Shown here in pieces: positions 19,001 to 27,337 of a DNA stretch of 64,000 bases (position 1 is its first letter; every line of letters begins with the position of its first letter). The DNA comes from Allomuricauda sp. M10 (GTDB lineage Bacteria; Bacteroidota; Bacteroidia; Flavobacteriales; Flavobacteriaceae). The notes beneath the pieces are model-generated. The model saw only the letters and a list, made by a program, of their open reading frames with translations, was not told the origin of the DNA and did not search any database. The position numbers and the translations under genes were made by a program. The stretch is from contig NZ_JAJGBN010000001.1 in NCBI RefSeq assembly GCF_020782875.1, positions 310,001 through 374,000 of the forward strand, read 5' to 3'.

Positions 19001-19179
19001 TGGGCTATCGTTTGAACGACGCCATTCCAAATGTATCCATGCGTTTTTATGGAGCTTTGAACAACCCGTTCATCATTACCAAATATGATGGACAGGATCC
19101 TGAAAATTTCAATGCAATCGATAATAATTTCTACCCTAGGCCAAGGTCTTTTACCATTGGGGTGAATGTGGATTTTTAA
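16099..19179 (+). CDS. susC: SusC/RagA-type TonB-linked outer-membrane receptor
   Basis: 1026-residue outer-membrane transporter that imports oligosaccharides with energy from TonB. After the signal peptide (to about FAQITV) comes a carboxypeptidase-like beta-sandwich (TVQGVVTDATTQEPLPGVSI), then the SusC-specific segment ALDEVVIIGYGTT with plug domain, including IRIRGGSSLTANNNPLIVIDG, and a long beta-barrel ending in phenylalanine (ITIGVNVDF-like end, SFTIGVNVDF). The susD gene begins 10 bases later. With the downstream amylase and GH13 enzymes the substrate is very likely an alpha-glucan such as starch or maltodextrin; this is from context. Confidence 0.95.
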   Translation: MKIRRMHLFWCMFLVPFLQFAQITVQGVVTDATTQEPLPGVSILLKGTTQGTATDFDGNYILQANMGDTLVFSYIGFQSKEVVVSGSSMNVVLLEDTTALDEVVIIGYGTTTVKDATGSVASVTTEDFNKGAIVSTDQLLTGKTAGVRITNNGGQPDSAPNIRIRGGSSLTANNNPLIVIDGIPVDNTNPAGVNNPLTLINPNDVESFSILKDASATAIYGSRASNGVIIITTKKGMSGEFKFNFASNTTVSRVGKKIEMMDGNAFTRFIQEYHPDFTNFLGIDDPTTDAVDDLSTDTVEGRILSDTDWQDAIYRTAISFDHNLSARGSILKMVPIRMSLGYTESQGLVKTSDYERITGSLKLTPRLLDDHLKIDLNAKGIMSKKNAIDEGGALGGAVNMDPTKPIYDTSSDNRFGGYYQNTVLDGDFVKLDGQWNPVAILMQRYRPERVSKVLANVELDYKMHFLPELRAVANVGIEASKAKVKETYTDNSLATYKQDDTATDPANNYRFNPGVNYRENQDIVNRTMEGYLSYAKDLGGAIKNFDVQAGYSYQNFKNDGNKEEYQYNEETGIRELIIDAQNPTNRYYNELNLQSFFGRSNINFYDKYLLTISFRADASSLFSKENRWGYFPAAALAWKVKEESFLKDVDVVNNLKLRLGWGRTGQQDITGAVGFYPSLPLFEAGSATSQYLSGYALYSAKPYNSDLTWEKAETFNAGLDFGFFQNNVLSGSFDVYYRTTKDLLATVPVAPGQALTSSFVKNVGETESKGFEVNFNVKALSQDNMSLEFYGNTSYSRAEVTDLQDVSRISASESGIPTGTGVRLAYHAVGYQPYSAWVFRQLYDAQGNPIHGAFADFNGDGIVDNDDRYYKTLRPNWTFGFGFNYNYKNFDLSSSFRGQIGGQVYNSRRLTSGWVDKAIPNNSNSLSNVLDFYNGAANFNFVDVQGNVPFSDYFLEDATFLRCENIVLGYRLNDAIPNVSMRFYGALNNPFIITKYDGQDPENFNAIDNNFYPRPRSFTIGVNVDF

Positions 19180-19189
19180 GCTATTCGAC

Positions 19190-20737
19190 ATGAAAAAAAT
19201 AATACCGATATATCTCATACTGTCCCTGATATTTCTGATTCAGGGATGTACCAGTGATCTGGACACAGAACCCCAGGTAGAACTTACCTTGGATGAATTG
19301 TTGGACCAAGATCCAGATGCCGTGAACGGAATCCTTTCCAGATTATATGCCTCATTTGCCCTTTCTGGGCCGGATGGTGCCGGAAGCTCCGATATTGACG
19401 ATGACGCCGGGGAATCCCCATTCCTTAGAGGGATTGTGAACCTTCAAGATTTTACGGCGGATGCCATGAAAAACCGATGGGGGGATGATGGTCTTGATCA
19501 GTTGACCACCACATCCAATTGGGATGAGAACAATAAGTTTTTCCGCTACCTCTATAACCGAATCTATTATACCATTCCACAAGCGAATAACCTACTTTTG
19601 GTCTTGGGTGCCGTGGATCTGGATAACAAGGATCAGATTGAAGGAGAGGTAAGGTTCATCAGGGCATTGGCCTACTATTACCTAATCGATTGTTTTGGAA
19701 AAGGGGTATTGGCTACCGAGGAAAATTACGGTACATCAGAACCATTGCCAGAAGTCGATAGGCAAGAGCTTTTCACTTATGTGGAAAATGAATTGTTGGC
19801 TGCTGAAGCGTTGCTGCCAGATACAAACGAATATGGCAGGGCAAATAAAAGTGTGGGCCGAATGCTTCTTGCCAAACTTTATATGAATGCCGGGGTCTAC
19901 ACCGGAACAGAACGTTTTGATGATGCCGCAACCTACATAATCAAGGTTATTGATGAAGGAGGCTATTCGTTGGATGCCGATTTTGTGGGCTTGTTCTCTG
20001 GAGACAACAACCTTTCCAACGAAATCATTTTTCCATTGTTGGCCGATTCACAGACTAGCCAAAGTTATGGTAACACTACTTATATTGTAAACGGTAGTTT
20101 GGGTACCGAGACCATGGTATTGAGTGATTATGGTGCCGAGGATGGATGGAGCGGACACAGGGCCACTAAAGCTTGGTACGGACTGTTCAACAATGGCGAT
20201 TTGGCCAACAGTACCGATGATCGTGCAGCACTTTTCTGGACCGAAGGACATAGCTATGAAATGACGGATTACAAAAAATGGACCGACGGCTATCCTTCCA
20301 TCAAGTTTAGGAATACTTATTTCCATAGTGCTTCCAGTCCCACTTATTTTTCCAGCACCGATTTTCCTTTGTTCCGATTGGCAGATGCCTATCTGATGTA
20401 TGCGGAATGCGCTGTTCGTGGTGCAGCTGGTACAACCTTGTCAACCGCTTTGGGATATGTGAACGCGGTAAGAACCCGTTCCGGTGCTGTTTCAGTTGCC
20501 CAATCTGATCTAACCCTCGATTTCATTATGGATGAAAGGGGAAGGGAACTGAATCTGGAAGGACACCGCAGGAGCGATTTGATTCGCTTTGGCAAGTTCA
20601 CGGGAAGCAGCTATTTATGGCCATGGAAAGGGAATACCTTGAATGGTACTTCCATTCCGGATACCTATAAATTATTTCCAATACCATTGACCGCTTTGGA
20701 GGCCAATGAAAACTTAACTCAAAACCCAGGATTCTAA
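19190..20737 (+). CDS. susD: SusD/RagB-type surface glycan-binding lipoprotein
   Basis: 515 residues from the ATG at 19190; the longer reading overlaps the susC stop and lacks a signal. Lipobox LIQGC gives Cys20, followed by the acidic TSDLDTEPQ typical of surface-exported lipoproteins. The helical TPR-like SusD fold shows in FIRALAYYYLIDCFG and the C-terminal FRLADAYLMYAECA and NLEGHRRSDLIRFGKF, the strongest family markers. It forms the lid of the SusC channel and presents the glycan. Coupled to susC by short spacing. Confidence 0.95.
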   Translation: MKKIIPIYLILSLIFLIQGCTSDLDTEPQVELTLDELLDQDPDAVNGILSRLYASFALSGPDGAGSSDIDDDAGESPFLRGIVNLQDFTADAMKNRWGDDGLDQLTTTSNWDENNKFFRYLYNRIYYTIPQANNLLLVLGAVDLDNKDQIEGEVRFIRALAYYYLIDCFGKGVLATEENYGTSEPLPEVDRQELFTYVENELLAAEALLPDTNEYGRANKSVGRMLLAKLYMNAGVYTGTERFDDAATYIIKVIDEGGYSLDADFVGLFSGDNNLSNEIIFPLLADSQTSQSYGNTTYIVNGSLGTETMVLSDYGAEDGWSGHRATKAWYGLFNNGDLANSTDDRAALFWTEGHSYEMTDYKKWTDGYPSIKFRNTYFHSASSPTYFSSTDFPLFRLADAYLMYAECAVRGAAGTTLSTALGYVNAVRTRSGAVSVAQSDLTLDFIMDERGRELNLEGHRRSDLIRFGKFTGSSYLWPWKGNTLNGTSIPDTYKLFPIPLTALEANENLTQNPGF

Positions 20738-20751
20738 TTAAAACGACTCTC

Positions 20752-22152
20752 ATGAAAAATATAAAATCATTTATTGTTCAGGTCTTAGGGTTAGTAACGA
20801 CCCTGGCATTTTTCACTGCATGTGAGAATGATGACCTCGTGCCAGAATTTACATTGCAGGCTGCCTCTGAAAATGTGGCCTTTCAAAATACCTTTTTGGA
20901 AGAATACCTGCTCTCAGGTGAAACTGCAAACAACATTGCTGAGCGTTTTGTCTGGAATCAGGTAGATTTTGGGGTTCAGACCCAGATTTCCTATCAATTG
21001 GAGGGTTCCATATCAGAAAACTTTGATGCTGAATCGGATTATCAATACGATTCAGGGACCCTTTCTGAGACCAATGCATCCGTAACCATTAAAAATCTTT
21101 TGGCCATGGCTGCAGGATTGGGATTGGATGATGACCCATCTACTACAGATGATGATGGCAATCCAAACAATACCGGTACGGTATATTTCAGGGTAACTGC
21201 CTTCGCAGGAAGTGGAGAGGGTACGGATGCTATGTCCACTACTTCGGATGTTGAACAATTGACCATCACTTTGGTTGAAAAATCAGATGAAGGTAGTTCT
21301 GGCATTCAAATATCCAGTTGGGGTGTTGTGGGATCAGGATATAACAATTGGGGTGCCTTTGCGGATGCACCTTTTTATACAACTAACACAGATGGTGTAT
21401 ATATTGCCTATGTAAATCTGTTGGATGGTGAAATCAAGTTCCGGGAAAACAATGATTGGACCAATAATTTTGGTGATACCGGAGTAGATGGTACCCTGGA
21501 TGCAGGCGGGGATAATATCGTGGTAACAGCAGGAGACTACAAAATCACTTTGAATTTGAACGACAACACCTATTCCATCGATGCCTTTACTTGGGGAGTT
21601 GTTGGATCTGGATATAATGATTGGGGCGGAGCAGGTCCTGATGCCAAGTTCTTCTACGACTATACTACTGATACTTTTAAGGTGGGCGTTAAATTGATAG
21701 ACGGAGAAATAAAATTCAGGTTGAACAACGATTGGGGAACCAATTATGGTGATACTGGAGTTGATGGAACTTTGGATAATGGTGGTGATAATATTGTGGT
21801 TACTGCCGGCTTCTATATGATCACATTGGATTTTAATACCAATACCTATACCATGGAGGAAGCCAACCTTTGGGGTATTGTTGGTTCAGGTTACAATGAT
21901 TGGGGGGCAACTCCCGATTTTATCTTGACGGAAGTAAATCCAGGTATTTGGGTTGCTGAAAATGTGACATTGCTAGATGGTGAGATCAAATTTAGGGTCA
22001 ATGAAGATTGGGGAACCAATTATGGTGATACAGGAGTGGATGGAATTCTGGACAATGGAGGTGACAACATTGCTGTTACTGCCGGAAATTACATCATATT
22101 CATGGATCTTACAGATGAATCATCTCCAACCTATACTATCAATGCAAGGTAG
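20752..22152 (+). CDS. SusE/SusF-like starch-binding lipoprotein with three tandem repeats
   Basis: 466-residue surface lipoprotein: signal with FFTAC (Cys24) and acidic ENDD after it, a SusE N-terminal domain (about 30-180), then three repeats of about 92 residues starting near residues 190, 281 and 374. Each repeat begins with WGxVGSGYNxWG and ends with NGGDNIxVTAGxYxI. This resembles the tandem starch-binding modules of SusE and SusF. It probably holds glucan at the surface next to SusCD and the amylase. Fourteen bases separate it from susD. Confidence 0.9.
   Translation: MKNIKSFIVQVLGLVTTLAFFTACENDDLVPEFTLQAASENVAFQNTFLEEYLLSGETANNIAERFVWNQVDFGVQTQISYQLEGSISENFDAESDYQYDSGTLSETNASVTIKNLLAMAAGLGLDDDPSTTDDDGNPNNTGTVYFRVTAFAGSGEGTDAMSTTSDVEQLTITLVEKSDEGSSGIQISSWGVVGSGYNNWGAFADAPFYTTNTDGVYIAYVNLLDGEIKFRENNDWTNNFGDTGVDGTLDAGGDNIVVTAGDYKITLNLNDNTYSIDAFTWGVVGSGYNDWGGAGPDAKFFYDYTTDTFKVGVKLIDGEIKFRLNNDWGTNYGDTGVDGTLDNGGDNIVVTAGFYMITLDFNTNTYTMEEANLWGIVGSGYNDWGATPDFILTEVNPGIWVAENVTLLDGEIKFRVNEDWGTNYGDTGVDGILDNGGDNIAVTAGNYIIFMDLTDESSPTYTINAR
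21319..22152 (+). repeat. Three in-frame tandem repeats in the SusE/F-like gene
   Basis: Repeat units at about 21319-21591, 21592-21870 and 21871-22152, 270-285 bases each. The second and third are closest, sharing runs such as GTNYGDTGVDG; the first differs at several positions (ENNDWTNNFGDTGVDG). This points to recent domain duplication. Confidence 0.85.
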
Positions 22153-22176
22153 AAAATGCTAAAATAAATAATTGTG

Positions 22177-22203
22177 GAGGGAAACGGCTACGCCGTTTCC
22201 CTC
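22177..22203 (+). promoter_or_regulatory. Perfect 12-bp hairpin inside the starch operon
   Basis: GAGGGAAACGGC (22177-22188) and its exact complement GCCGTTTCCCTC (22192-22203) flank a three-base TAC loop. It stands in the 69-base gap between the SusE/F-like gene and the amylase. There is no long U-run after it, so it is more likely an mRNA-stabilising or partial-termination hairpin setting the ratio of surface lipoproteins to amylase. Confidence 0.6.
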
Positions 22204-22221
22204 TATTTGTTAATAGATACT

Positions 22222-25200
22222 ATGAAGAAATTCTACTTGATATTAGGGCTTATTGTTTGGACATGTACTGCATGGTCCCAAGTAACTATTACGCCCTTTC
22301 CTTTTTCGGTAAGTGAAGAAATCACTGTCACTGTGGATGCCAATAGTACCGATACCGATTGTAATGGATTTTCGAACCCTTCAAAAGTGTACCTTCATTC
22401 AGGTATAGGAACCATTTCAGATGCATGGGGATTGGCTGTAGTGGGTAATTGGGGTCAGGATGATGGTATTGGGCAAATGACCAGTAATGGCGATGGAACC
22501 TGGAGCATCACTTTTGTGCCTGAGGATTATTACGGCTTAACTACTACGGAAGCACAACAGGCCGCCAGAATGGGTATGGTGTTCCGTAATGAATCGGGAA
22601 CACAGGAATTCAAGGACAATGGCTGCTCCGATTTCTTTTTTGATGTCGGTACTTTTCAATTGACACTGAACAACCCAACTGAGAATCTTACTCTTTTATC
22701 ACCAGGAGAAAGTTTGTCCATTTCGGCAACTTCATCGTTGGCTGCAGATTTTACCTTGACTGCAAACGGCAGTTTGTTGGACAGTGCCAATGGGATTACC
22801 TCCTATTCCTTCAACCATACCAACATTACAGAAAATACCCAATATACCTTGACTGCTACTAATGGGACAGATATCTTATCCCGGGATTTCATGGTGGTGG
22901 TCAATGTGGTGGAAGAAGCGGTGCCGAACGGAATGCTGGATGGCATCAACCTAGACCCCTTGGATGACACTCACGCCACGTTGGTGTTATATGCCACTGG
23001 TAAAGAGGTGGTACATCTGATCGGGGATTTCAACAATTGGACCTTGGACGACAATTACCTTTTAAAAAAAGATAGTGCCCAAAATCGGTTCTGGATCGAG
23101 CTCACAGGATTGACTCCTCAATACAACCACATGTATCAGTACGTGGTGGATGGGTCAATAACCATTGCCGATCCTTATTCCACCCTGATTTTGGATGAGA
23201 ACAATGACGTTTATATTGACGATGTCACTTTTCCGGATATGCCTGCATACCCAAGCGGCGATACCAACCATGCCGTTACCGTTTTACGAACAGGAGACCC
23301 TGAATATGTATGGACAAATAATGGTTTTGTGTCCCCGGCCAAAACGGACTTAGTCATCTATGAGCTATTGGTACGTGATTTTGATGTGCTACATAGTTTT
23401 GATGCCATCCGTGCCCGATTGGATTATCTGCAGACCTTGGGCATAAATGCCATCGAACTGATGCCGGTTTCAGAATTTGATGGCAATGAAAGTTGGGGCT
23501 ACAATCCATCCTTCCATATGGCTTTGGACAAATATTATGGGACCCCCGATGCTTTAAAACAATTGATAGACGAATGCCACGGTAGGGGTATGGCCGTTTT
23601 CTTGGACGTGGTGTACAATCATGCCTCAGGGCAGAACCCATACTATCGCCTTTGGAATACGGATAACGGGGGGTATGGTGGACAAGCCGCCGATGATAGC
23701 CCATTCTTCAATCCAGTGGCCACACATACCTATAGTGTTTTCAACGATTTTGACCATAGCCAACAGGCCACCCGCGACTATGTGAAACGTACTTCCCAAT
23801 ATTGGATTGATGAGTTCCATGTGGATGGATTCCGATGGGACCTTACCAAAGGGTTTACCCAAAACTGTACCTCTTCCGATGAGAGTTGTACAGGGAGTTA
23901 TCAGGCCGATCGGGTTGAGGTCTTGAAGCTTTATGCCGATTACCAATGGGAAGCCGATCCCGATTTTTATGTGATTTTTGAACATTTAGGCACCAATGAG
24001 GAAGAGACCGAATGGGCGGAATATCGCTTGGATGAAGGGAAAGGAATCATGCTCTGGAACAATCTGAACGGTGTCTACAACGAGGCGACCATGGGTTGGA
24101 ACGACAGTTCCGATTTTTCCCAAGTATCTTATTTGGAGCACAACTGGACTACACCATCCAATATTGCCTATATGGAAAGCCATGATGAGGAACGGTTGAT
24201 GTACAAAAACCTGAATTATGGAAATGCCTCAGGGGACTATGACATCCAAACTCTTTCAACGGCCTTGGACCGTATGGCCTTGGCAGGTGCATTCTATTTT
24301 ACGGTTCCCGGGCCAAAAATGATTTGGCAATTTGGTGAATTGGGCTATGATTATTCCATTGAATACAATGGCCGTACGGGCAACAAACCCATTCTTTGGG
24401 AATATTTTGATGATGCCGACCGAAAAGCACTTTACGACACTTGGAAAGATCTCATTGTGTTGTCAGTTGGTGAGAATATTTTTGAAACATCGGACTTTAC
24501 ATTGGATGTTGGCAATTCCTCAGGTTTGAAGGCCATCCATCTCACGGATACATCCGCGGGAACCGATGAAGTTGGGTATGTCACCATTATTGGAAATTTT
24601 GGTGTGGAAACCCAACAAATCAACCCAGCATTTCAAGAAACAGGGGTTTGGTACGAGTTTTTGGAGAACAACCTTAAATACGTAGTGACCGATGTGAACA
24701 AAGTGATAACGCTTGCGCCTGGGGAATATCGCATTTTTGGGAATAATCCTTCCAGTCTTTTTCCTAATGATAATCCACCAGATGAAGATTCCGATGGCGT
24801 AGTGGATGCCAACGATATCTGTCCAGGCACCACTTTAGGAGCTACCGTTAACGTAGATGGGTGCGAGGTGTTTTCCCTTCCGGAAGATAATTTTACCGTG
24901 ATTGCCAGTAGTGAAACTTGCAGGGGCAGCAATAACGGAAGCATTGAAGTAACGGCATTGGAAGCATTGAGCTATACCGCATCTTTATCGGGAACTTCGG
25001 TGGAGTTCAGTCAGTCCACCATATTTGAAAATCTTTCTGCAGGCACTTATGAGCTTTGCATTACGGTGGCCGGACAAGCAGATTACGAACAGTGTTTTGA
25101 CCTGACCATAACGGAACCTGAGGCGCTTTCGGTGTACTCGAGTCTGGATAACAGTACCAATTTGCTCACTTTGGAACTCAATGGAGGTACTTTTTATAAA

Positions 25201-25584
25201 GTTCAGCTCAACGATCAATCTTTTTTGACGGATAACAGTTCCATCGAACTAAAACTGGACCAATCCGTGAATAAAATATCGGTCAGTACCGATGTCGATT
25301 GCCAGGACAAGTTTGAAGAAACTTTTTTGCTTTCGGACAGGGCATCTGCCTATCCTAACCCTATTGTTAATTCGGGAATGGTGTCCTTGGATTTGGGTAA
25401 GGAAGTTGAAGCGCCCATGACCGTTCAAGTGTTCAATTTGAGTGGTAGGCTTTTGTATTCATCCCAAAGGGATGTTTTATATGGAAAGCTTGATGTTGAC
25501 CTATCACCTTATTCCAATGGGATGTATTTGGTGAAAGTATTTGGTAGGGATGTTGCCCATGAATTCAAAATCATAAAACAATGA
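22222..25584 (+). CDS. Secreted multidomain GH13 alpha-amylase with T9SS sorting domain
   Basis: 1120 residues from the ATG at 22222, which gives a signal peptide. Domains in order: N-terminal sandwich (about 20-235); a CBM48-like region (VVHLIGDFNNWTLDDNY, about 265-350); GH13 catalytic barrel with DVVYNHAS (about 463), GFRWD with nucleophile Asp540, FEHLG with Glu587 as acid/base, and SHDEER with Asp655; a calcium-type DEDSDGVVDANDICPG linker; an SprB-like module (TCRGSNNGSIEVTA); and a C-terminal type 9 sorting domain (AYPNP ... VQVFNLSGRLLY ... YLVKVFG). It therefore acts outside the cell or on its surface on starch or pullulan-like glucan. Stop overlaps the next gene's start (ATGA). Confidence 0.92.
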   Translation: MKKFYLILGLIVWTCTAWSQVTITPFPFSVSEEITVTVDANSTDTDCNGFSNPSKVYLHSGIGTISDAWGLAVVGNWGQDDGIGQMTSNGDGTWSITFVPEDYYGLTTTEAQQAARMGMVFRNESGTQEFKDNGCSDFFFDVGTFQLTLNNPTENLTLLSPGESLSISATSSLAADFTLTANGSLLDSANGITSYSFNHTNITENTQYTLTATNGTDILSRDFMVVVNVVEEAVPNGMLDGINLDPLDDTHATLVLYATGKEVVHLIGDFNNWTLDDNYLLKKDSAQNRFWIELTGLTPQYNHMYQYVVDGSITIADPYSTLILDENNDVYIDDVTFPDMPAYPSGDTNHAVTVLRTGDPEYVWTNNGFVSPAKTDLVIYELLVRDFDVLHSFDAIRARLDYLQTLGINAIELMPVSEFDGNESWGYNPSFHMALDKYYGTPDALKQLIDECHGRGMAVFLDVVYNHASGQNPYYRLWNTDNGGYGGQAADDSPFFNPVATHTYSVFNDFDHSQQATRDYVKRTSQYWIDEFHVDGFRWDLTKGFTQNCTSSDESCTGSYQADRVEVLKLYADYQWEADPDFYVIFEHLGTNEEETEWAEYRLDEGKGIMLWNNLNGVYNEATMGWNDSSDFSQVSYLEHNWTTPSNIAYMESHDEERLMYKNLNYGNASGDYDIQTLSTALDRMALAGAFYFTVPGPKMIWQFGELGYDYSIEYNGRTGNKPILWEYFDDADRKALYDTWKDLIVLSVGENIFETSDFTLDVGNSSGLKAIHLTDTSAGTDEVGYVTIIGNFGVETQQINPAFQETGVWYEFLENNLKYVVTDVNKVITLAPGEYRIFGNNPSSLFPNDNPPDEDSDGVVDANDICPGTTLGATVNVDGCEVFSLPEDNFTVIASSETCRGSNNGSIEVTALEALSYTASLSGTSVEFSQSTIFENLSAGTYELCITVAGQADYEQCFDLTITEPEALSVYSSLDNSTNLLTLELNGGTFYKVQLNDQSFLTDNSSIELKLDQSVNKISVSTDVDCQDKFEETFLLSDRASAYPNPIVNSGMVSLDLGKEVEAPMTVQVFNLSGRLLYSSQRDVLYGKLDVDLSPYSNGMYLVKVFGRDVAHEFKIIKQ

Positions 25585-26282
25585 AGACATTATATAGATA
25601 TCTTTTTCTAATACTTGTATTGCCATTTATTTCATGTGGTGGGGGAAGTGATGATCCGGATCCAGAACCGGAGGTGCCAGCACCCTCGGCAACTACGTTG
25701 ATCTATCCTGATAATAATGAGGAGTGTACGGAGGGCAGTATCCTTTCGGATACGGAAAGTCAGGTGACATTTCAGTGGAACGCCTCTACAAACACAGATT
25801 CCTACACCTTAAAGTTGAAGGATTTGGAATCTGGTACCAAAAGTTCCTCCAATACGACCAATACCACTTTGCAGGTGACTTTAAAAAGGGGTAATGCCTA
25901 TTCTTGGTCCGTGGTCTCCAAAGCCACGGGAACTTCCACTACGGCGGAGAGTGATACCTGGCGTTTTTACAATGCTGGGGCAGCAGTGCAAAATTATGCA
26001 CCATTCCCAGCGTATGACCCTACACCGGCAATGGGACTGTCAGTAGATTCAGGGAGTATGACCTTGAAATGGTCTGGATCGGACCTTGATGGGGATACTT
26101 TGTCCTATGCCATTTATTTGGATACAGCAACACCGCCGATTACTTTGCTTGGTGAAACAAACGATAATAGCTATACGACCACACTAAACACGAACACCAT
26201 TTACTATTGGAGAGTTGTCAGTTCCGATACGTCGGGCAACAGCTCCCAATCCGAAATTTTTGAGTTCAGGACCAATCCATAA
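25581..26282 (+). CDS. Surface lipoprotein with fibronectin-III-like modules
   Basis: 233 residues, last gene of the starch operon, translationally coupled to the amylase by ATGA. Lipobox FISC (Cys19) is followed by GGGSDDPDPEPE, an acidic surface-export tail and linker. Two beta-sandwich modules follow (about 38-132 and 140-233), each with the YSWSVVSKA / YYWRVVSSD strand pattern of FN3-like folds. No catalytic motif is visible. Probably a glycan-binding or scaffolding lipoprotein of the locus; exact role unknown. Confidence 0.8.
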   Translation: MKTLYRYLFLILVLPFISCGGGSDDPDPEPEVPAPSATTLIYPDNNEECTEGSILSDTESQVTFQWNASTNTDSYTLKLKDLESGTKSSSNTTNTTLQVTLKRGNAYSWSVVSKATGTSTTAESDTWRFYNAGAAVQNYAPFPAYDPTPAMGLSVDSGSMTLKWSGSDLDGDTLSYAIYLDTATPPITLLGETNDNSYTTTLNTNTIYYWRVVSSDTSGNSSQSEIFEFRTNP

Positions 26283-26319
26283 GGTCTATGGAAATTGGTT
26301 TTTGAGGTTTGTAGTTAGG

Positions 26320-26348
26320 AAAATAGGGGCTTTTGTCCCTATTTTTTT
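26320..26348. terminator. Bidirectional terminator after the starch operon
   Basis: AAAATAGGG (26320-26328) pairs with CCCTATTTT (26337-26345) with an eight-base loop and T-run at 26342-26348. It ends the plus-strand operon and overlaps the stop codon of purU on the other strand. Confidence 0.75.
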
Positions 26349-27195
26349 ATGAAAAGATGACAGTTTTGTTATTGTAGACCATGGTCTTTCTTGCCACATG
26401 AAGCTGAACGGCTCGTGAGAGCACAATGCGTTCCAAATCCCTTCCTTTGGCAATAAAATCGTTAACGGAATGCGTATGGGAAACCGTGGTTACATCCTGT
26501 TCTATGATGGGCCCCGCGTCCAAATCCGCAGTAACATAATGGCTGGTGGCCCCAATGATTTTTACCCCACGTTCAAAAGCTGCATGATAGGGTTTGGCAC
26601 CCATAAAGGCGGGTAGGAAGGAGTGGTGGATATTGATGATTTTTTGAGGATACACATCAATCACCTTTGGAGAAACGATCTGCATATAACGGGCAAGGAC
26701 TATAAAATCCACTTGATGTTGTTTCAATAACGACAATTGTTGATTCTCCGCCTCGGTCTTGTTCTGTTTGGTAACAGGAATATGGTAAAAAGGTATGTTG
26801 AACTGCTCCGCAACGTATTCCAAATCTTTATGATTGCTCAAAATAAAGGGAATATCCACCGAAAGCTCTCCAGAGTTGTATCGGCTCAATAAATCGTAGA
26901 GACAGTGGTTGTATTTGGAAACGAAAATCGCCATTTTAGGTTTGTATCCATCCAAATACACCTCCCATTCCATTTTGAATTGATCGGCCAATTCGTTTTG
27001 GAACTCTTTTTTGAATGTATCCAAAGGCAACTCTTTTTCAAACTCACTTTGCAGGCGCATAAAAAATACTCCTGCCTGCTTGTCCACATGTTGGTCCAGA
27101 TAAACAATGTTTCCTTCCTGCTGATGAATAAAGGTGGTCACCGATCGGATGATACCTGCTTGATCGGGACAATGTATAAGAATGGTAAGCTTCAT
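26347..27195 (-). CDS. purU: Formyltetrahydrofolate deformylase
   Basis: Hydrolyses 10-formyl-THF to THF and formate, balancing one-carbon units. 282 residues from the ATG at 27195 (a TTG two codons earlier is ignored). An N-terminal ACT domain (KLTILIHCPDQAGIIRSVT) precedes the formyltransferase-like domain with INIHHSFLPAFMGAKPYHAAFERG, where Asn and His are catalytic, and TADLDAGPIIEQD with the catalytic Asp. Single gene, divergent from icmF. Confidence 0.95.
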   Translation of the reverse strand: MKLTILIHCPDQAGIIRSVTTFIHQQEGNIVYLDQHVDKQAGVFFMRLQSEFEKELPLDTFKKEFQNELADQFKMEWEVYLDGYKPKMAIFVSKYNHCLYDLLSRYNSGELSVDIPFILSNHKDLEYVAEQFNIPFYHIPVTKQNKTEAENQQLSLLKQHQVDFIVLARYMQIVSPKVIDVYPQKIINIHHSFLPAFMGAKPYHAAFERGVKIIGATSHYVTADLDAGPIIEQDVTTVSHTHSVNDFIAKGRDLERIVLSRAVQLHVARKTMVYNNKTVIFS

Positions 27196-27337
27196 GTCCA
27201 ATATTTGACCGGGTAAAATTATAGGTTTCAGAAAGTGAAGCCTAAACCTTCAGCGGTTTTTGTAAAATCCTAATCAAAATACATTTTGATTTGCATTTTC
27301 TGTAAATTGCAGGGCAAATTCAGACCTTTTATTGCAG

